From: Gordonia pseudamarae
GTDB lineage: Bacteria; Actinomycetota; Actinomycetes; Mycobacteriales; Mycobacteriaceae
Assembly: GCF_025273675.1 (NCBI RefSeq)
Contig: NZ_CP045809.1
Span: 3,348,001-3,412,000, forward strand
DNA: 64,000 bases
Direction: 5' to 3'
Position numbers and translations under genes: made by a program. This document shows positions 50,329 to 59,280 of the stretch, piece after piece (position 1 is the stretch's first letter; each line of letters begins with the position of its first letter). A model generated the notes under the pieces. It was given only the letters and a program-made list of their open reading frames with translations, was not told the origin of the DNA and ran no database searches.

Positions 50329-51504
50329 TTAACCTAGATTCGAGACCAGGGCCACAAGTCGGTACTTCTGCACCTTCCCGGTGGGCGTCTTCGGCAGGCC
50401 GTCGGCGTCGACGAAGACCACCCTCTTGGGCACCTTGAACCGCTGCTCCCACAACCACGTCGGTGCCGGTGCGGAGCCGCACAGGATCGCGCTCAGTGAC
50501 GAGGTGTCGTAGTCCGCGCGCCGGGGCGATTCGACCATCGCCACCGCCATCGTCGGGACACACAGGATGTCGTCGGCACGATGACGCTCGATTCCGGCGA
50601 GATAGCCCTCGGCGCTGAACGAGGTCTGCAGGACGACCGCCCCGCCGACGTACATCGCCGACAGGATGCCCTCGATGTATCCGAACATGTGATAGCACGG
50701 CAGCGAGAACAGGATCCGGCGGCCGTCGTCATAGGCCCGGGTCAGTGCCGAGGCGTAGCCGGTACGCAGTACCGCGTCGTGGGTGACCACCACACCCTTG
50801 GGCGAACCCGTACTGCCCGAGGTGTACAGCATGTCGCCGATGTCCCCGGGGGTGTGCGCCACGTCCGAGGCCGCACCGGCGTGCTGCGCCCCGCGATCGA
50901 GGAGGTCGGCGTAGCGCAGCGCGCCGGACCGCTCACGGCCGTCCGTGGACAAGGTGATCACCTGACGCAACGCGGCGAACGCCGGCGCGCCCTCCCATCC
51001 CGGCGACAGGGTGTCGAGCATGTCCAGATAGTCCAGGCCCGCGAATCCGGTCATGGTGAACAGGACCGAACACTCGGACTGCTCCAGCACATAGCCGAGT
51101 TCTTCGGTGCGGTACAGGAAGTTGAACGGAATGGCGATGGCGCCGGCCCGCGCGATCGCGAACTTGATGGGCAGGAACTCGGGATAGTTGGCCAGCAGCA
51201 TGCCCACCCTGTCACCGGGGCGAACTCCGAGTGAGACCAGGGCGTCGGCGATCGTCCGGGACAGATCGGCGACCTGGGCATAGCTCAGCGTCACCTCGTC
51301 GGTGATGACCAGTGGCCGGTCCGCGTAGTCGGCCGCGCACACGTCGAGCCAGCCGTCCAGGGTTCGCGGTGTCCATTCCGGGAACCGCGCCAGCAGGGCC
51401 GCCCGGCGCTCATCGACGGGTTTGCTCGGGCCGGGCGTGTGGGTCGTGGTGGGTGTGTGGGTCGCGGTGGTCTTGTCGGTCGCGGTGGTCTTGTCGATCA
51501 TCAT
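50329..51504 (-). CDS. Acyl-CoA ligase with a large internal in-frame deletion
   Basis: A 391-residue ANL-ligase-like protein. The N-terminal half is normal, with P-loop YTSGSTGSPKG at residues 227-237. At residue 354/355 (bases 50442/50443) the sequence jumps from CGSAPAPTWLWEQ to RFKVPKRVVFVDADGLPKTPTGKVQ, the extreme C-terminus. Compared with the next ligase about 180 residues are missing, including the TE motif, the GD motif and the hinge. The catalytic C-terminal Lys (PTGKVQK) remains. An active enzyme is very unlikely. The frame is intact, so the protein may still be made. The N-terminus has a DKTTAT/THTP repeat from tandem DNA duplication. Confidence 0.85.
   Translation of the reverse strand: MMIDKTTATDKTTATHTPTTTHTPGPSKPVDERRAALLARFPEWTPRTLDGWLDVCAADYADRPLVITDEVTLSYAQVADLSRTIADALVSLGVRPGDRVGMLLANYPEFLPIKFAIARAGAIAIPFNFLYRTEELGYVLEQSECSVLFTMTGFAGLDYLDMLDTLSPGWEGAPAFAALRQVITLSTDGRERSGALRYADLLDRGAQHAGAASDVAHTPGDIGDMLYTSGSTGSPKGVVVTHDAVLRTGYASALTRAYDDGRRILFSLPCYHMFGYIEGILSAMYVGGAVVLQTSFSAEGYLAGIERHRADDILCVPTMAVAMVESPRRADYDTSSLSAILCGSAPAPTWLWEQRFKVPKRVVFVDADGLPKTPTGKVQKYRLVALVSNLG
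51430..51500 (-). repeat. Short tandem repeats in the ligase N-terminus
   Basis: Repeated units encode DKTTAT-DKTTAT and THTPTTTHTP near the start of the truncated ligase (for example GTCTTGTCGGTCGCGGTG followed by a near-copy). Confidence 0.7.
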
Positions 51505-51529
51505 GGCTCCCCGGTCTCAATCCTCGGTC

Positions 51530-53227
51530 TCAATCCTTGGTCGGCGTGATCTCACGCAGCCGCGCCGAGATCACCTGATCGCGTACCGCGAACTTGCGGA
51601 CCTTTCCCGTCGGCGTGGCCGGGAAAGCATCGGCCACGAACCAGCGGGAGGGCACCATGAACGGCGATATACGTTCTGCGGTATGCGCTCTGAGCTGGTC
51701 GGCGAGGTCGTCGGGCGTTTGGCCGCGCACGATCAGCACCGCGGCCACGATCTCGCCGAATCTCTCGTCGGGCAGCCCGATGACGGCCGCACCCGCCACC
51801 AGCGGATGTTCGGCGATCGCGTTCTCCACCGCGACCGGGGCGATGTTCTCACCGCCGCGGATGATCAGTTCCTTCAGCCGGCCGGTGACCTTCAGATAGC
51901 CGCGCTCGTCCATCACGCCCAGATCGCCGGTGTGCACGAACCCGTCGGAATCGACCGCGGCCGATGTCGCGGCCGGATCGTGCAGGTACTCGATGAATTG
52001 CTGGTAGCCGCGCGCGCAGATCTCACCGGCCACCCCGATACCGGCCACCGCACCCGTCGCCGGATCGGTGATCTTGCAGTCGGCGTGCGGAAGCGGACGA
52101 CCCACGCTGCGCAGCAGATCCTCACGGCTGTCACCGGGCCGGGTCACCGCCAGTACCGGCGCCAGTTCGGTCTGGCCGTAGAGGTTGAACACGCCCGCGC
52201 CGAACACCTGCTCGGCGCCCTCGATCATCGCCGCCGGCACGTCCGAGGCGCCGCCCATGATGATGTCCAGGCGGGGGGCCGGCCCGGCCGATGCCGCCTG
52301 GGCCGCGAGTACCGCACCGAGTATCGCGGGCACGTAGAAGAGGATGTCGGCGCTTTCGGACCTGATGAGGTCCAGGGTCGTCGCCGGCGCGAACTGTTCG
52401 ATCAAGATGTGCGTCCCGCCGATCCACAGCGGACCCAGCGTCCCGATCACGCAGGCCGCGGTATGGAACATGGGAAGCGGGTTGACCGCCACGGCACCCG
52501 GGCGGGCGTGCACGCCGAGCATCGTCAGCCGGGCATTGTTCACCAGCGAACGGTGCCGCAGCAGCACCCCTTTCGGGTTGCCGGTGGTCCCCGAGGTGTA
52601 CTGCAGCATCACCGGTGCCGACGGATCGGTCGGTGCCTGCGCCAGGATTGTCTCGGCGGCGTGATCGGGCCGATACACGTCGGTCTCGGACAAACTCACC
52701 GCACGCACGTCGGGTCGTGCGGCCACCAGTTCGGCGGCGACTGCCGCCATGTCGTAGTCCCGGCTCCGGTCGGCGTGAATAAGCACCTTCGCCCCGGAAT
52801 GCCCGATGGCGTAGTCCAGTTCATCGAGCCGCAGAACCGGGTTGAGTGCCACGAGGGTGACCCCGGCCAGCGCCGCACCGAACTCGATGATCGGCCATTC
52901 CACGACATTCGGCGCCCACAGCGCCACGAAGTCGCCACGGTCGGCGAGCCGGGAGAGACCGGTGGCCACCCGCGCGGCCTCGTCGAGCAGTTCGGCATAG
53001 GTGAGCCGGGCACTGTCGCCGCTGCCGTGACGGGTACCGATCAGTGCCGGGCGCCCGGGGTGTTCGGCCGCCCGGCGGATGAGCAGTTCGCCCACCGTCA
53101 GCTCTTCCAGCGGCACCGATGTGTCTGCGGGACGGAATGATTCGGTCAGCCCGGACGATGTCCCCGCTCGTGACGGGTTCGAGGGTGACGGGGCCGAAAG
53201 TGATGGGGTCTGGGACTGTGTTGCCAT
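51530..53227 (-). CDS. Acyl-CoA synthetase
   Basis: A 565-residue full-length ANL ligase. YTSGTTGNPKG (about residues 200-210), NLYGQTELAPV, HTGDLGVMDERGYLKVTGRLKELIIRGGENI and the C-terminal Lys in PATPTGKVRKF are all present. A Ser/Pro-rich N-terminus of about 35 residues precedes the domain. It activates a carboxylic acid to its CoA ester. It lies 25 bases upstream of the truncated ligase gene and may be the active member of the pair. ATG 53227 is assumed; an upstream frame extension has no support. Confidence 0.92.
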   Translation of the reverse strand: MATQSQTPSLSAPSPSNPSRAGTSSGLTESFRPADTSVPLEELTVGELLIRRAAEHPGRPALIGTRHGSGDSARLTYAELLDEAARVATGLSRLADRGDFVALWAPNVVEWPIIEFGAALAGVTLVALNPVLRLDELDYAIGHSGAKVLIHADRSRDYDMAAVAAELVAARPDVRAVSLSETDVYRPDHAAETILAQAPTDPSAPVMLQYTSGTTGNPKGVLLRHRSLVNNARLTMLGVHARPGAVAVNPLPMFHTAACVIGTLGPLWIGGTHILIEQFAPATTLDLIRSESADILFYVPAILGAVLAAQAASAGPAPRLDIIMGGASDVPAAMIEGAEQVFGAGVFNLYGQTELAPVLAVTRPGDSREDLLRSVGRPLPHADCKITDPATGAVAGIGVAGEICARGYQQFIEYLHDPAATSAAVDSDGFVHTGDLGVMDERGYLKVTGRLKELIIRGGENIAPVAVENAIAEHPLVAGAAVIGLPDERFGEIVAAVLIVRGQTPDDLADQLRAHTAERISPFMVPSRWFVADAFPATPTGKVRKFAVRDQVISARLREITPTKD

Positions 53228-53269
53228 GGACACCTCGTGGTGAACGCGCACGTGCGCGGATGGATACGG

Positions 53270-54052
53270 TCAGATCGTCGGTTGCCCGAAACGGGGTGTG
53301 CGGCGTTCGGCGAATGCCGCGACCCCCTCGGCGAAGTCATCGCTGGCGAAAAGCTGAATCTGGTTGGCCAGCTCACGGTCCAGGATCTCCGGGACGGTCC
53401 CGACCGGCTCGGCGAGCATCGATTTGATGGCGCCGTAGGCACCGGCGGGTCCGGCCGCCAACACCGCCGCATCGTCCAGGGCCCTGGCCAGCACCTCGCC
53501 CTCGGGCACCACCTCGTCGGCCATACCCAGTTGCAGCGCTTCGGGCGCGGCCACGACTCTCGGCAGCAGCAGCAGCTGTTTGGCCCGGGCCGGGCCGACC
53601 CGGGCGGGCAGACTGGCGAAGATGCCCATGTCACCGGCCAGACCCACGCCGGTGAACGCCATCGACATCCGCACCGTGTCGCCGACGACGACCCGGTCGC
53701 AGGCCAGTGCGAGCGAGACCCCCGCACCGTACGCGGCGCCCTCCACCGCGGCGATCACCGGTTTCGGCGTCCCCCAGATGGCCCGGATCACCCGTTGGGC
53801 GGCCTCGGTGCGCGGGCGCGCCTCCTCGGGTGTCACCCGCTTCATCGTCGACACATCACCACCCGAACAGAAGACCTTGCCCGCCCCGGTGATCACGATC
53901 GACCGGACCGCATCGTCGGCCGCGGCCGCTTCGAGGATCTCCGCGAGTTCGGCCCGCAGTCGCAGATCGATCGCGTTCCGCCGGTCGGGCCGATTGAGGG
54001 TGACCAGCAGGGCCGCACCCCGGCGTTCGGTCAGGACCGTCGCGGCGCTCAT
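53270..54052 (-). CDS. Crotonase-fold enoyl-CoA hydratase/isomerase 1
   Basis: A 260-residue crotonase with oxyanion-hole motif VFCSGGDVST and GAAYGAGVSLALACD. Both hydratase Glu residues are replaced; Asp in GLAGDMG sits where PaaG-type isomerases have theirs, so a double-bond isomerase or another crotonase activity is more likely than simple hydration. Start ATG overlaps the next crotonase stop (ATGA). Confidence 0.88.
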   Translation of the reverse strand: MSAATVLTERRGAALLVTLNRPDRRNAIDLRLRAELAEILEAAAADDAVRSIVITGAGKVFCSGGDVSTMKRVTPEEARPRTEAAQRVIRAIWGTPKPVIAAVEGAAYGAGVSLALACDRVVVGDTVRMSMAFTGVGLAGDMGIFASLPARVGPARAKQLLLLPRVVAAPEALQLGMADEVVPEGEVLARALDDAAVLAAGPAGAYGAIKSMLAEPVGTVPEILDRELANQIQLFASDDFAEGVAAFAERRTPRFGQPTI

Positions 54053-54867
54053 GATCCCACGAACTTCGGTGCGCGCCTGCCGATGACGGCGGCCAGTCCT
54101 TCGAGCGAATCGGCCGTGCCCGACAGGGCCGACACCACGCGCGCCTCCTCGCCCAGCCGCGCCTCCACCGACGACCCCACCCCGTCCCAGACGAGCCGCT
54201 TGGTGGCCGCGACCGCCAGCGGAGCCATGTCGGCCAGCTGCCGTGCCAGTTCGCGGACCCGGTCTGTGAGCGCGTCGTCGTCGACCACCTCGGTTACCAG
54301 GCCGATGTCCTTGGCCTCCTGAGCCGTCAGCGTGGGATTGGTCAGCAGGATCTCCAGCGCCTTGCGCAGTCCGACCAGCTGGGTGAGCGTGACGGTGGTG
54401 CCGCCGTCGGGCGCCATACCGACCCGCACCGCACCGGAGAAGAGTTTGGTCGAACGTGCGGCCACGACGATGTCGGACGCGCACACCAGCCCGAGACCGC
54501 CTCCACCTGCGGCGAAACCGTGGATGCCGGTGACCACCGGCGCCTTGAGCCGCAGCAGCGAGGCCGTCGCGATCTGCAGCCACGCGGTCGCCTCACGCAG
54601 ATAGTCCGGCAGTTGTTCCCCTTTGGCGGCGAATGTCTTCACGTCACCGCCCGCACAGAAGATCTTGCCCTCACCGGTCAGCATCACCACCCGTACCGAC
54701 GGATCGCCGTGGCAGGTGAGCACGGCGTCGTTGAGTGCGCGCAGCAATTCCACGTCCAGACCGTTCGCCGCGTCCGGCCGGTTGAGCCGTATCCATCCGA
54801 TGCCGTCGGTGATGTCGAGCAACACCGCGGGTGCCCCGCCGGTTCTCGACATCGAATCCTCACTCAT
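54049..54867 (-). CDS. Crotonase-fold enoyl-CoA hydratase/isomerase 2
   Basis: A 272-residue crotonase: WIRLNRPDAANGLD, IFCAGGDVKTF, GFAAGGGGLGLVCASD and GMAPDGGTTVTL. The Asp in the MAPDGG loop again resembles PaaG/isomerase types and the hydratase Glu pair is missing. CAGGAG lies before ATG 54867. It is the middle member of three consecutive crotonase genes that differ in their catalytic residues, suggesting successive different steps. Confidence 0.9.
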   Translation of the reverse strand: MSEDSMSRTGGAPAVLLDITDGIGWIRLNRPDAANGLDVELLRALNDAVLTCHGDPSVRVVMLTGEGKIFCAGGDVKTFAAKGEQLPDYLREATAWLQIATASLLRLKAPVVTGIHGFAAGGGGLGLVCASDIVVAARSTKLFSGAVRVGMAPDGGTTVTLTQLVGLRKALEILLTNPTLTAQEAKDIGLVTEVVDDDALTDRVRELARQLADMAPLAVAATKRLVWDGVGSSVEARLGEEARVVSALSGTADSLEGLAAVIGRRAPKFVGS

Positions 54868-54904
54868 GGCTGCTCCTGTTTCCTGACCTTGTTGTCGTCT
54901 TCGT

Positions 54905-55696
54905 TCACCGCGGGCCGGCGGAGTCTCTGGTACCGAACGCCCGCACTCCGTCGCCGCCGGCATCGCCGCCGATGTGCGCCACCACGGCGTCGAGTTCGGC
55001 GGCCAGCCCCGCGTCCAGATCCGTACCCAGCCCTTGCAGAACAAGCTTTTTAATGCAAATCACGGCATCGCGGCGCCGTTGCGCCAGGGCCCCGACGAAG
55101 GCCTGGACCTCGGCCTCGAAGGTCTCGGCCGGCCACGCGGCATAGGCGAGTCCGAGGTCGACGGCCTCACCACCGGACAGTCGTGCGCCCGAGAGCAGCA
55201 GCCCCAGTGCGCGCTGGCGCCCGACGATCCGGGGCAGACGCTGAGTACTCCCGCCACCGGGTATCTGCCCGAACCGAATGTGGTTGTCGGCGATCCGGGC
55301 ATCCTCGCGTACCAGGACGATGTCGGCGGCCTGCATGAACTCGAATCCGCCCGCCATCGCGACACCCTCGACCACCGCGATCACCGGCACCGGGCTCCGC
55401 GCCACCTCCGCGCAGGCGAGCGAGAAGTTGACGAACAACTCCCGCAACCCATCGGCACCCACCGCACGCAGCCGCTCCACCTCGGCGAAGTCGCCTCCGG
55501 CGCAGAAGTTTCCGCCGGATCCCCGAACGACGACGACGTTGACGTCGGCGCGGATCGACGACTCGGCCAGCGCTCTCCGGAGTTGTTCACCGAGTTCGAC
55601 GGTGATCGCGTTCATCTGTTCGGGCCGATTGAGCGTGATCGTGGCGATAGCATCGGCCACCGTCACCTCGACGACCGGTGTCGGTGTGGTACTCAC
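54905..55696 (-). CDS. Crotonase-fold enoyl-CoA hydratase 3, altered second catalytic residue
   Basis: A 263-residue crotonase: LNRPEQMNAITVEL, NFCAGGDFAEV, VAMAGGFEFMQAAD (first catalytic Glu retained) and ADNHIRFGQIPGGGSTQRL, where His replaces the usual second Glu. The glycine-rich IPGGGSTQRLPR block is hydratase-like. It overlaps the SDR stop (ATGA) and is the first of three crotonases in this operon. Confidence 0.88.
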   Translation of the reverse strand: MSTTPTPVVEVTVADAIATITLNRPEQMNAITVELGEQLRRALAESSIRADVNVVVVRGSGGNFCAGGDFAEVERLRAVGADGLRELFVNFSLACAEVARSPVPVIAVVEGVAMAGGFEFMQAADIVLVREDARIADNHIRFGQIPGGGSTQRLPRIVGRQRALGLLLSGARLSGGEAVDLGLAYAAWPAETFEAEVQAFVGALAQRRRDAVICIKKLVLQGLGTDLDAGLAAELDAVVAHIGGDAGGDGVRAFGTRDSAGPR

Positions 55697-56427
55697 ATTC
55701 CCCGCCCGCCGCTGACCTCGGTGACGGTTCCGGTGACATAGCCGGCCAGATCCGATGCCAGGAAGGCGACCACGCCGGCCACCTCGCGAGGCTCTCCGGC
55801 GCGGCGCATGGGAATGGTGGCCTCGGTGGCCGCGAAGGCCTCCGCACTCATGGCGGCGGTCATCGGTGTCCTGATGAGACCGGGAGCGACCGCGTTCACC
55901 CGCACCCCATGGTGGGCCAGTTCCTTGGCCGCGGCCTTGGTCAGCCCGACGATCCCGGCCTTGGCGGCGCTGTAGTTGGTCTGTCCCGGATTGCCGATCT
56001 TGCCCGACATCGAGGACAGGTTGATGATGCTGCCGCCCTTGCCCCGCATGATCGCCGCGGCCTCCCGGACGCCGAGCCAGCTCCCGCGCAGGTGGACATC
56101 GATGACGAGTTCGAAATCGGCCAGCGTCATCTTGCGCAACGAGGCGTCACGGGTCACGCCCGCGTTGTTGACCCAGATGTCCAGGCCACCCCAGGCACCT
56201 ACGACCGCATCGGCCGCCGCGCGCATGTCCTCCTCGGACGTAACATCGGCGCCGATGCCGATCGCGTCCGCACCGAGTTGCGCCGCCGCCTCACCCGCAC
56301 GTTTCGCGTCGAGATCGATCAGCGCCACCTTGGCCCCGTGCGCCGTCAGTTCGGTGGCGATGGCCAACCCGATCCCCTGCGCCGCACCGGTCACCACCGC
56401 CCGCTTGTCCGCCAGCAGTCCAACCAT
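55693..56427 (-). CDS. FabG-like short-chain dehydrogenase
   Basis: A 244-residue classical SDR: TGAAQGIG, NNAGVTRDASL, catalytic Ser in LSSMSGK and YSAAK. It is similar to 3-ketoacyl-ACP reductases and to 3-hydroxyacyl-CoA dehydrogenases used in beta-oxidation. GAAGGTGA precedes ATG 56427. It is first in a minus-strand operon with crotonases and ligases, divergent from another SDR. Confidence 0.9.
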   Translation of the reverse strand: MVGLLADKRAVVTGAAQGIGLAIATELTAHGAKVALIDLDAKRAGEAAAQLGADAIGIGADVTSEEDMRAAADAVVGAWGGLDIWVNNAGVTRDASLRKMTLADFELVIDVHLRGSWLGVREAAAIMRGKGGSIINLSSMSGKIGNPGQTNYSAAKAGIVGLTKAAAKELAHHGVRVNAVAPGLIRTPMTAAMSAEAFAATEATIPMRRAGEPREVAGVVAFLASDLAGYVTGTVTEVSGGRGM

Positions 56428-56559
56428 CACATCACCTTCCGCACGCTGTTCCCGGCGATCCCGGGCGGGCCGTCGACCCGCCGTCATCCGTCGGCGATCA
56501 CCGCCGTCGCGAAATCGCAACGGCCCCGCCGCCGATCACCGCGGGCTCTGGACGCCCTA

Positions 56560-56595
56560 CAAAATTGAAGCTAGATTAAGTCACCGATCAAGTCA
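56560..56595. promoter_or_regulatory. Divergent promoter/operator with TAGATTAAGT
   Basis: AAATTGAAGCTAGATTAAGT matches AATTCGAATGTAGATTAAGT in the divergent promoter at 61438-61456 at 16 of 20 positions. TAGATT (56572-56577) fits a -10 box for the plus-strand SDR; AAGTCA is repeated 12 bases later. Confidence 0.55.
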
Positions 56596-56616
56596 ATGAA
56601 CGCGAATTGGTGAAAC

Positions 56617-57420
56617 ATGGATCTGGGACTGGATAACGCACGAGTTGTCGTCACCGGCGGCGCTTCGAATATCGGCCGGGGCATCGTCCACGGGTACGCC
56701 GCCGAGGGATCGCGAATACTGCTCTGCGACATCGACGGACAGCAGGCCGCGCGCGTCGAGCGTGAGGCGCGCGAGCGCGGCGCTGCGGAGGTGCTGGTCG
56801 TTGTCGCCGACCTGACCGGCCCCGGCGCCGGTGAGCGGGCCATCGGCGAGGCTGTCGCGGCCTGGGGCGGGGTGGACGTTCTGGTCAACAACGCGGGCTG
56901 GAGCATCGGCGAGTTCGTGGCCCGCGATCACGACCGGGACCGGTGGCAGAAGCTGGTCGACATCAACCTGTTCGCGACGATCGAGACCACCCAGGCCGCG
57001 ATCGCCGCGATGCGCGCCGACGACACCCCCGGCGGTTCGATCGTGACCGTGGCCAGCGAGGCCGCCTTCGGCCAGATCCGCCAGGGCGTCTACGGCGCCA
57101 CCAAGGCCGCGCAGGTCGCACTGGCCCGCACCGTGGCACGCGAACACGGCCGCCACGGCATCCGGTCCAACATCGTCTGCCCGGGCCTGGTGATCCCCGA
57201 CGGCCCCGAGGCCGTCGGGGATCAGAGCCTCTGGTCGGGCGGGACGGACGCGGTATTCAACGACAAGCAGATCGACTATCTACTCAAAGACACCCCCCTG
57301 CAACGGCTCACCTTGGCCAAGGACATCGCCGACGCGGTGCTGTGGCTCAGCTCCGATATCTCCGCCCGACAGGTGACAGGACAGCTGATCTCGGTCAGCG
57401 GCGGCTACACGATGCCATGA
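56617..57420 (+). CDS. Short-chain dehydrogenase
   Basis: A 267-residue classical SDR: TGGASNIG (residues 14-21), CDIDG favouring NAD(H), NNAG, catalytic Ser in VASEAAFG and YGATK. It probably oxidises a hydroxyacyl-CoA or alcohol intermediate. Its stop overlaps the start of the following tetR (ATGA), an unusual direct coupling of enzyme and regulator. Confidence 0.9.
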   Translation: MDLGLDNARVVVTGGASNIGRGIVHGYAAEGSRILLCDIDGQQAARVEREARERGAAEVLVVVADLTGPGAGERAIGEAVAAWGGVDVLVNNAGWSIGEFVARDHDRDRWQKLVDINLFATIETTQAAIAAMRADDTPGGSIVTVASEAAFGQIRQGVYGATKAAQVALARTVAREHGRHGIRSNIVCPGLVIPDGPEAVGDQSLWSGGTDAVFNDKQIDYLLKDTPLQRLTLAKDIADAVLWLSSDISARQVTGQLISVSGGYTMP

Positions 57421-58028
57421 CCACCGCCGACCGCCACCACGTCGGCACGGATTCCCGCGGGGGTGCCGACACCCGGGACCGGCTGCTGCGCAGCACCGCG
57501 GCCATCCTCGCGGAAAAGGGATACGGGCAGACCCGCCTCCAGGACATCGCGGCCCTGGCAGGCGTTCGGAGCCCGGCGATCTACTACCACTTCTCCTCAC
57601 GCGACGAACTCGTCGCCGACACCCTGTGCGTCGGGCAGCGCAAGCTCCGGCAACGGGTTCAGTCGGCGATCCGGGCGACACCGGGACCGTGGCCGGACCA
57701 GCTGGCCGCCGCGGTGACCGCCCACCTCGGCGTCCAGTTGGAGATGGCCGATTTCGCCAGGGCCGTCAGCCGCAACGCCGGCCATGGCCCACCCGCCGCA
57801 CGCGACCGGATACAGGCCGAGAGCGACGCCTACCACGACGTGTGGCGGGCGCTGCTCCAGCGCGGGCGCGAGTCCGGCGACATCAGTGAGGATCTCGACC
57901 TCTCGGTGGCCAGGATGCTGGTGATCGGCGCGCTCAACTGGGCCGTCGAATGGTGGACCCCCGACAACCCCGTCGACGAACTCGCGGCCACCGCCATCAC
58001 GCTTGTCACCGCCGCGCTGGCCGGCTGA
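57417..58028 (+). CDS. TetR-family regulator A3
   Basis: A 203-residue TetR protein with helix-turn-helix TRDRLLRSTAAILAEKGYGQTRLQDIAALAGVRSPAIYYHFSSRDELV (about residues 19-66) and the LNWAVEWWTPDNPVDELA motif shared with tetR A1 and A2. It is translationally coupled to the upstream SDR gene. It probably represses the divergent SDR promoters at 56.5 and 61.4 kb and the thiolase promoter, where similar AT-rich motifs occur. Confidence 0.88.
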   Translation: MTTADRHHVGTDSRGGADTRDRLLRSTAAILAEKGYGQTRLQDIAALAGVRSPAIYYHFSSRDELVADTLCVGQRKLRQRVQSAIRATPGPWPDQLAAAVTAHLGVQLEMADFARAVSRNAGHGPPAARDRIQAESDAYHDVWRALLQRGRESGDISEDLDLSVARMLVIGALNWAVEWWTPDNPVDELAATAITLVTAALAG

Positions 58029-58081
58029 GTCCCACCGGCCCGGCCGCTGTGGGGCCGTGAGATTTCGCGCCAACAATTTTG

Positions 58082-58110
58082 AGTCTATGTTAAATTCAAC
58101 TGGACATCAT
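58082..58110 (+). promoter_or_regulatory. Promoter/operator of the thiolase-dehydrogenase operon
   Basis: TCTATGTTAAATTCAACTGG precedes the thiolase gene; TTAAATTCAACTG resembles TTAAGTTAAACTG at 61450. TATGTT is a -10 candidate. GAGGAGG lies just before the ATG. Confidence 0.5.
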
Positions 58111-58124
58111 CTCGAGGAGGATCA

Positions 58125-59276
58125 ATGCCAGAGGCATATATCGTCGACGCGGCACGCACCGCCGTCGGCAGGCGAGGCGGCGGCTTCGCCGATTCGCATC
58201 CGGCCGACATGGCCGCACACGTCATCAAGACCGTCGTCGAACGGCACGACTTCGACCCGTCCGATATCGACGACGTCATCCTCGGCTGCCTGGACAACAT
58301 CGGCTCACAGGCCGGCGACATCGCCCGCACCGCCGCCCTGGCCGCCGGTCTGCCCGAGAGCGTGCCCGGGGTGACCGTCGACCGGCAGTGCGGATCGGCC
58401 CAGCAGGCCGTGTCATTCGCGGCGCAGGCGGTGATGAGCGGCACGGCCGACATCATCGTCGCGGGCGGCGTGCAGAAGATGAGCCAGTACCCGATCCTGT
58501 CCGCCTTCGGCGCCGGCGAGCCCTTCGGCTCCGCCGATCCGTGGACCGGCTGCAAAGGCTGGTACGAGCGGTACGGCGACCAGGAGATCTCGCAGTTCCG
58601 GGGCGCGGAGATGATCGCGCAGCAGTGGAAACTGTCCCGCGAGGACAACGAGCGGTTCGCTCTGGAGAGCCACCGGCGTGCACTTTCGGCCATCGACAAC
58701 GGGTATTTCGAGAAGGAGATCACCGGATACGAGGGCATCACCACCGACGAGGGACCGCGTCGGGACACCTCGGCCGAGAAGCTGGCCGGACTGAAAACAC
58801 TGGTCGAGGGCGGCATGCTGACCGCGGGTGTCGCCAGCCAGATCTCCGACGGCGCGGCCGCCCTGCTGGTGGTCTCCGAGGCCGCCGTCAAGCGCTACGG
58901 ATTCACCCCCCGCGCCCGCGTGCACCATATCTCCGCCCGCGGCGCCGATCCGGTGATGATGCTCGCCGCACCGATTCCCGCCACACAGCACGCGCTCAAA
59001 CGCGCCGGACTGTCGATCGATGACATCGACACCGTCGAGATCAACGAGGCCTTCGCCCCGGTGGCGCTGGCCTGGCTCGCGGAACTCGGCGCGGACCCGG
59101 CCAAGGTCAACCCCAACGGCGGCGCCATCGCCCTGGGGCACCCCATCGGATGCACCGGTGCGCGGCTGATGACCTCGATGCTGCACGAACTCGAGCGCAC
59201 CGGCGGCCGCTACGGCCTGCAGACGATGTGCGAAGGCGGCGGCCAGGCCAACGTCACCATTCTCGAAAGGCTCTGA
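58125..59276 (+). CDS. Acetyl-CoA acyltransferase (FadA5/FadA6-like thiolase)
   Basis: A 383-residue degradative thiolase: nucleophile Cys in TVDRQCGSAQQAV (about residue 90), VEINEAFAPVALAWL, GHPIGCTGARLM and CEGGGQANVTIL. The sequence style resembles actinobacterial steroid thiolases such as FadA5 and FadA6. It is followed by the acyl-CoA dehydrogenase 4 bases later. Confidence 0.93.
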   Translation: MPEAYIVDAARTAVGRRGGGFADSHPADMAAHVIKTVVERHDFDPSDIDDVILGCLDNIGSQAGDIARTAALAAGLPESVPGVTVDRQCGSAQQAVSFAAQAVMSGTADIIVAGGVQKMSQYPILSAFGAGEPFGSADPWTGCKGWYERYGDQEISQFRGAEMIAQQWKLSREDNERFALESHRRALSAIDNGYFEKEITGYEGITTDEGPRRDTSAEKLAGLKTLVEGGMLTAGVASQISDGAAALLVVSEAAVKRYGFTPRARVHHISARGADPVMMLAAPIPATQHALKRAGLSIDDIDTVEINEAFAPVALAWLAELGADPAKVNPNGGAIALGHPIGCTGARLMTSMLHELERTGGRYGLQTMCEGGGQANVTILERL

Positions 59277-59280
59277 GACC

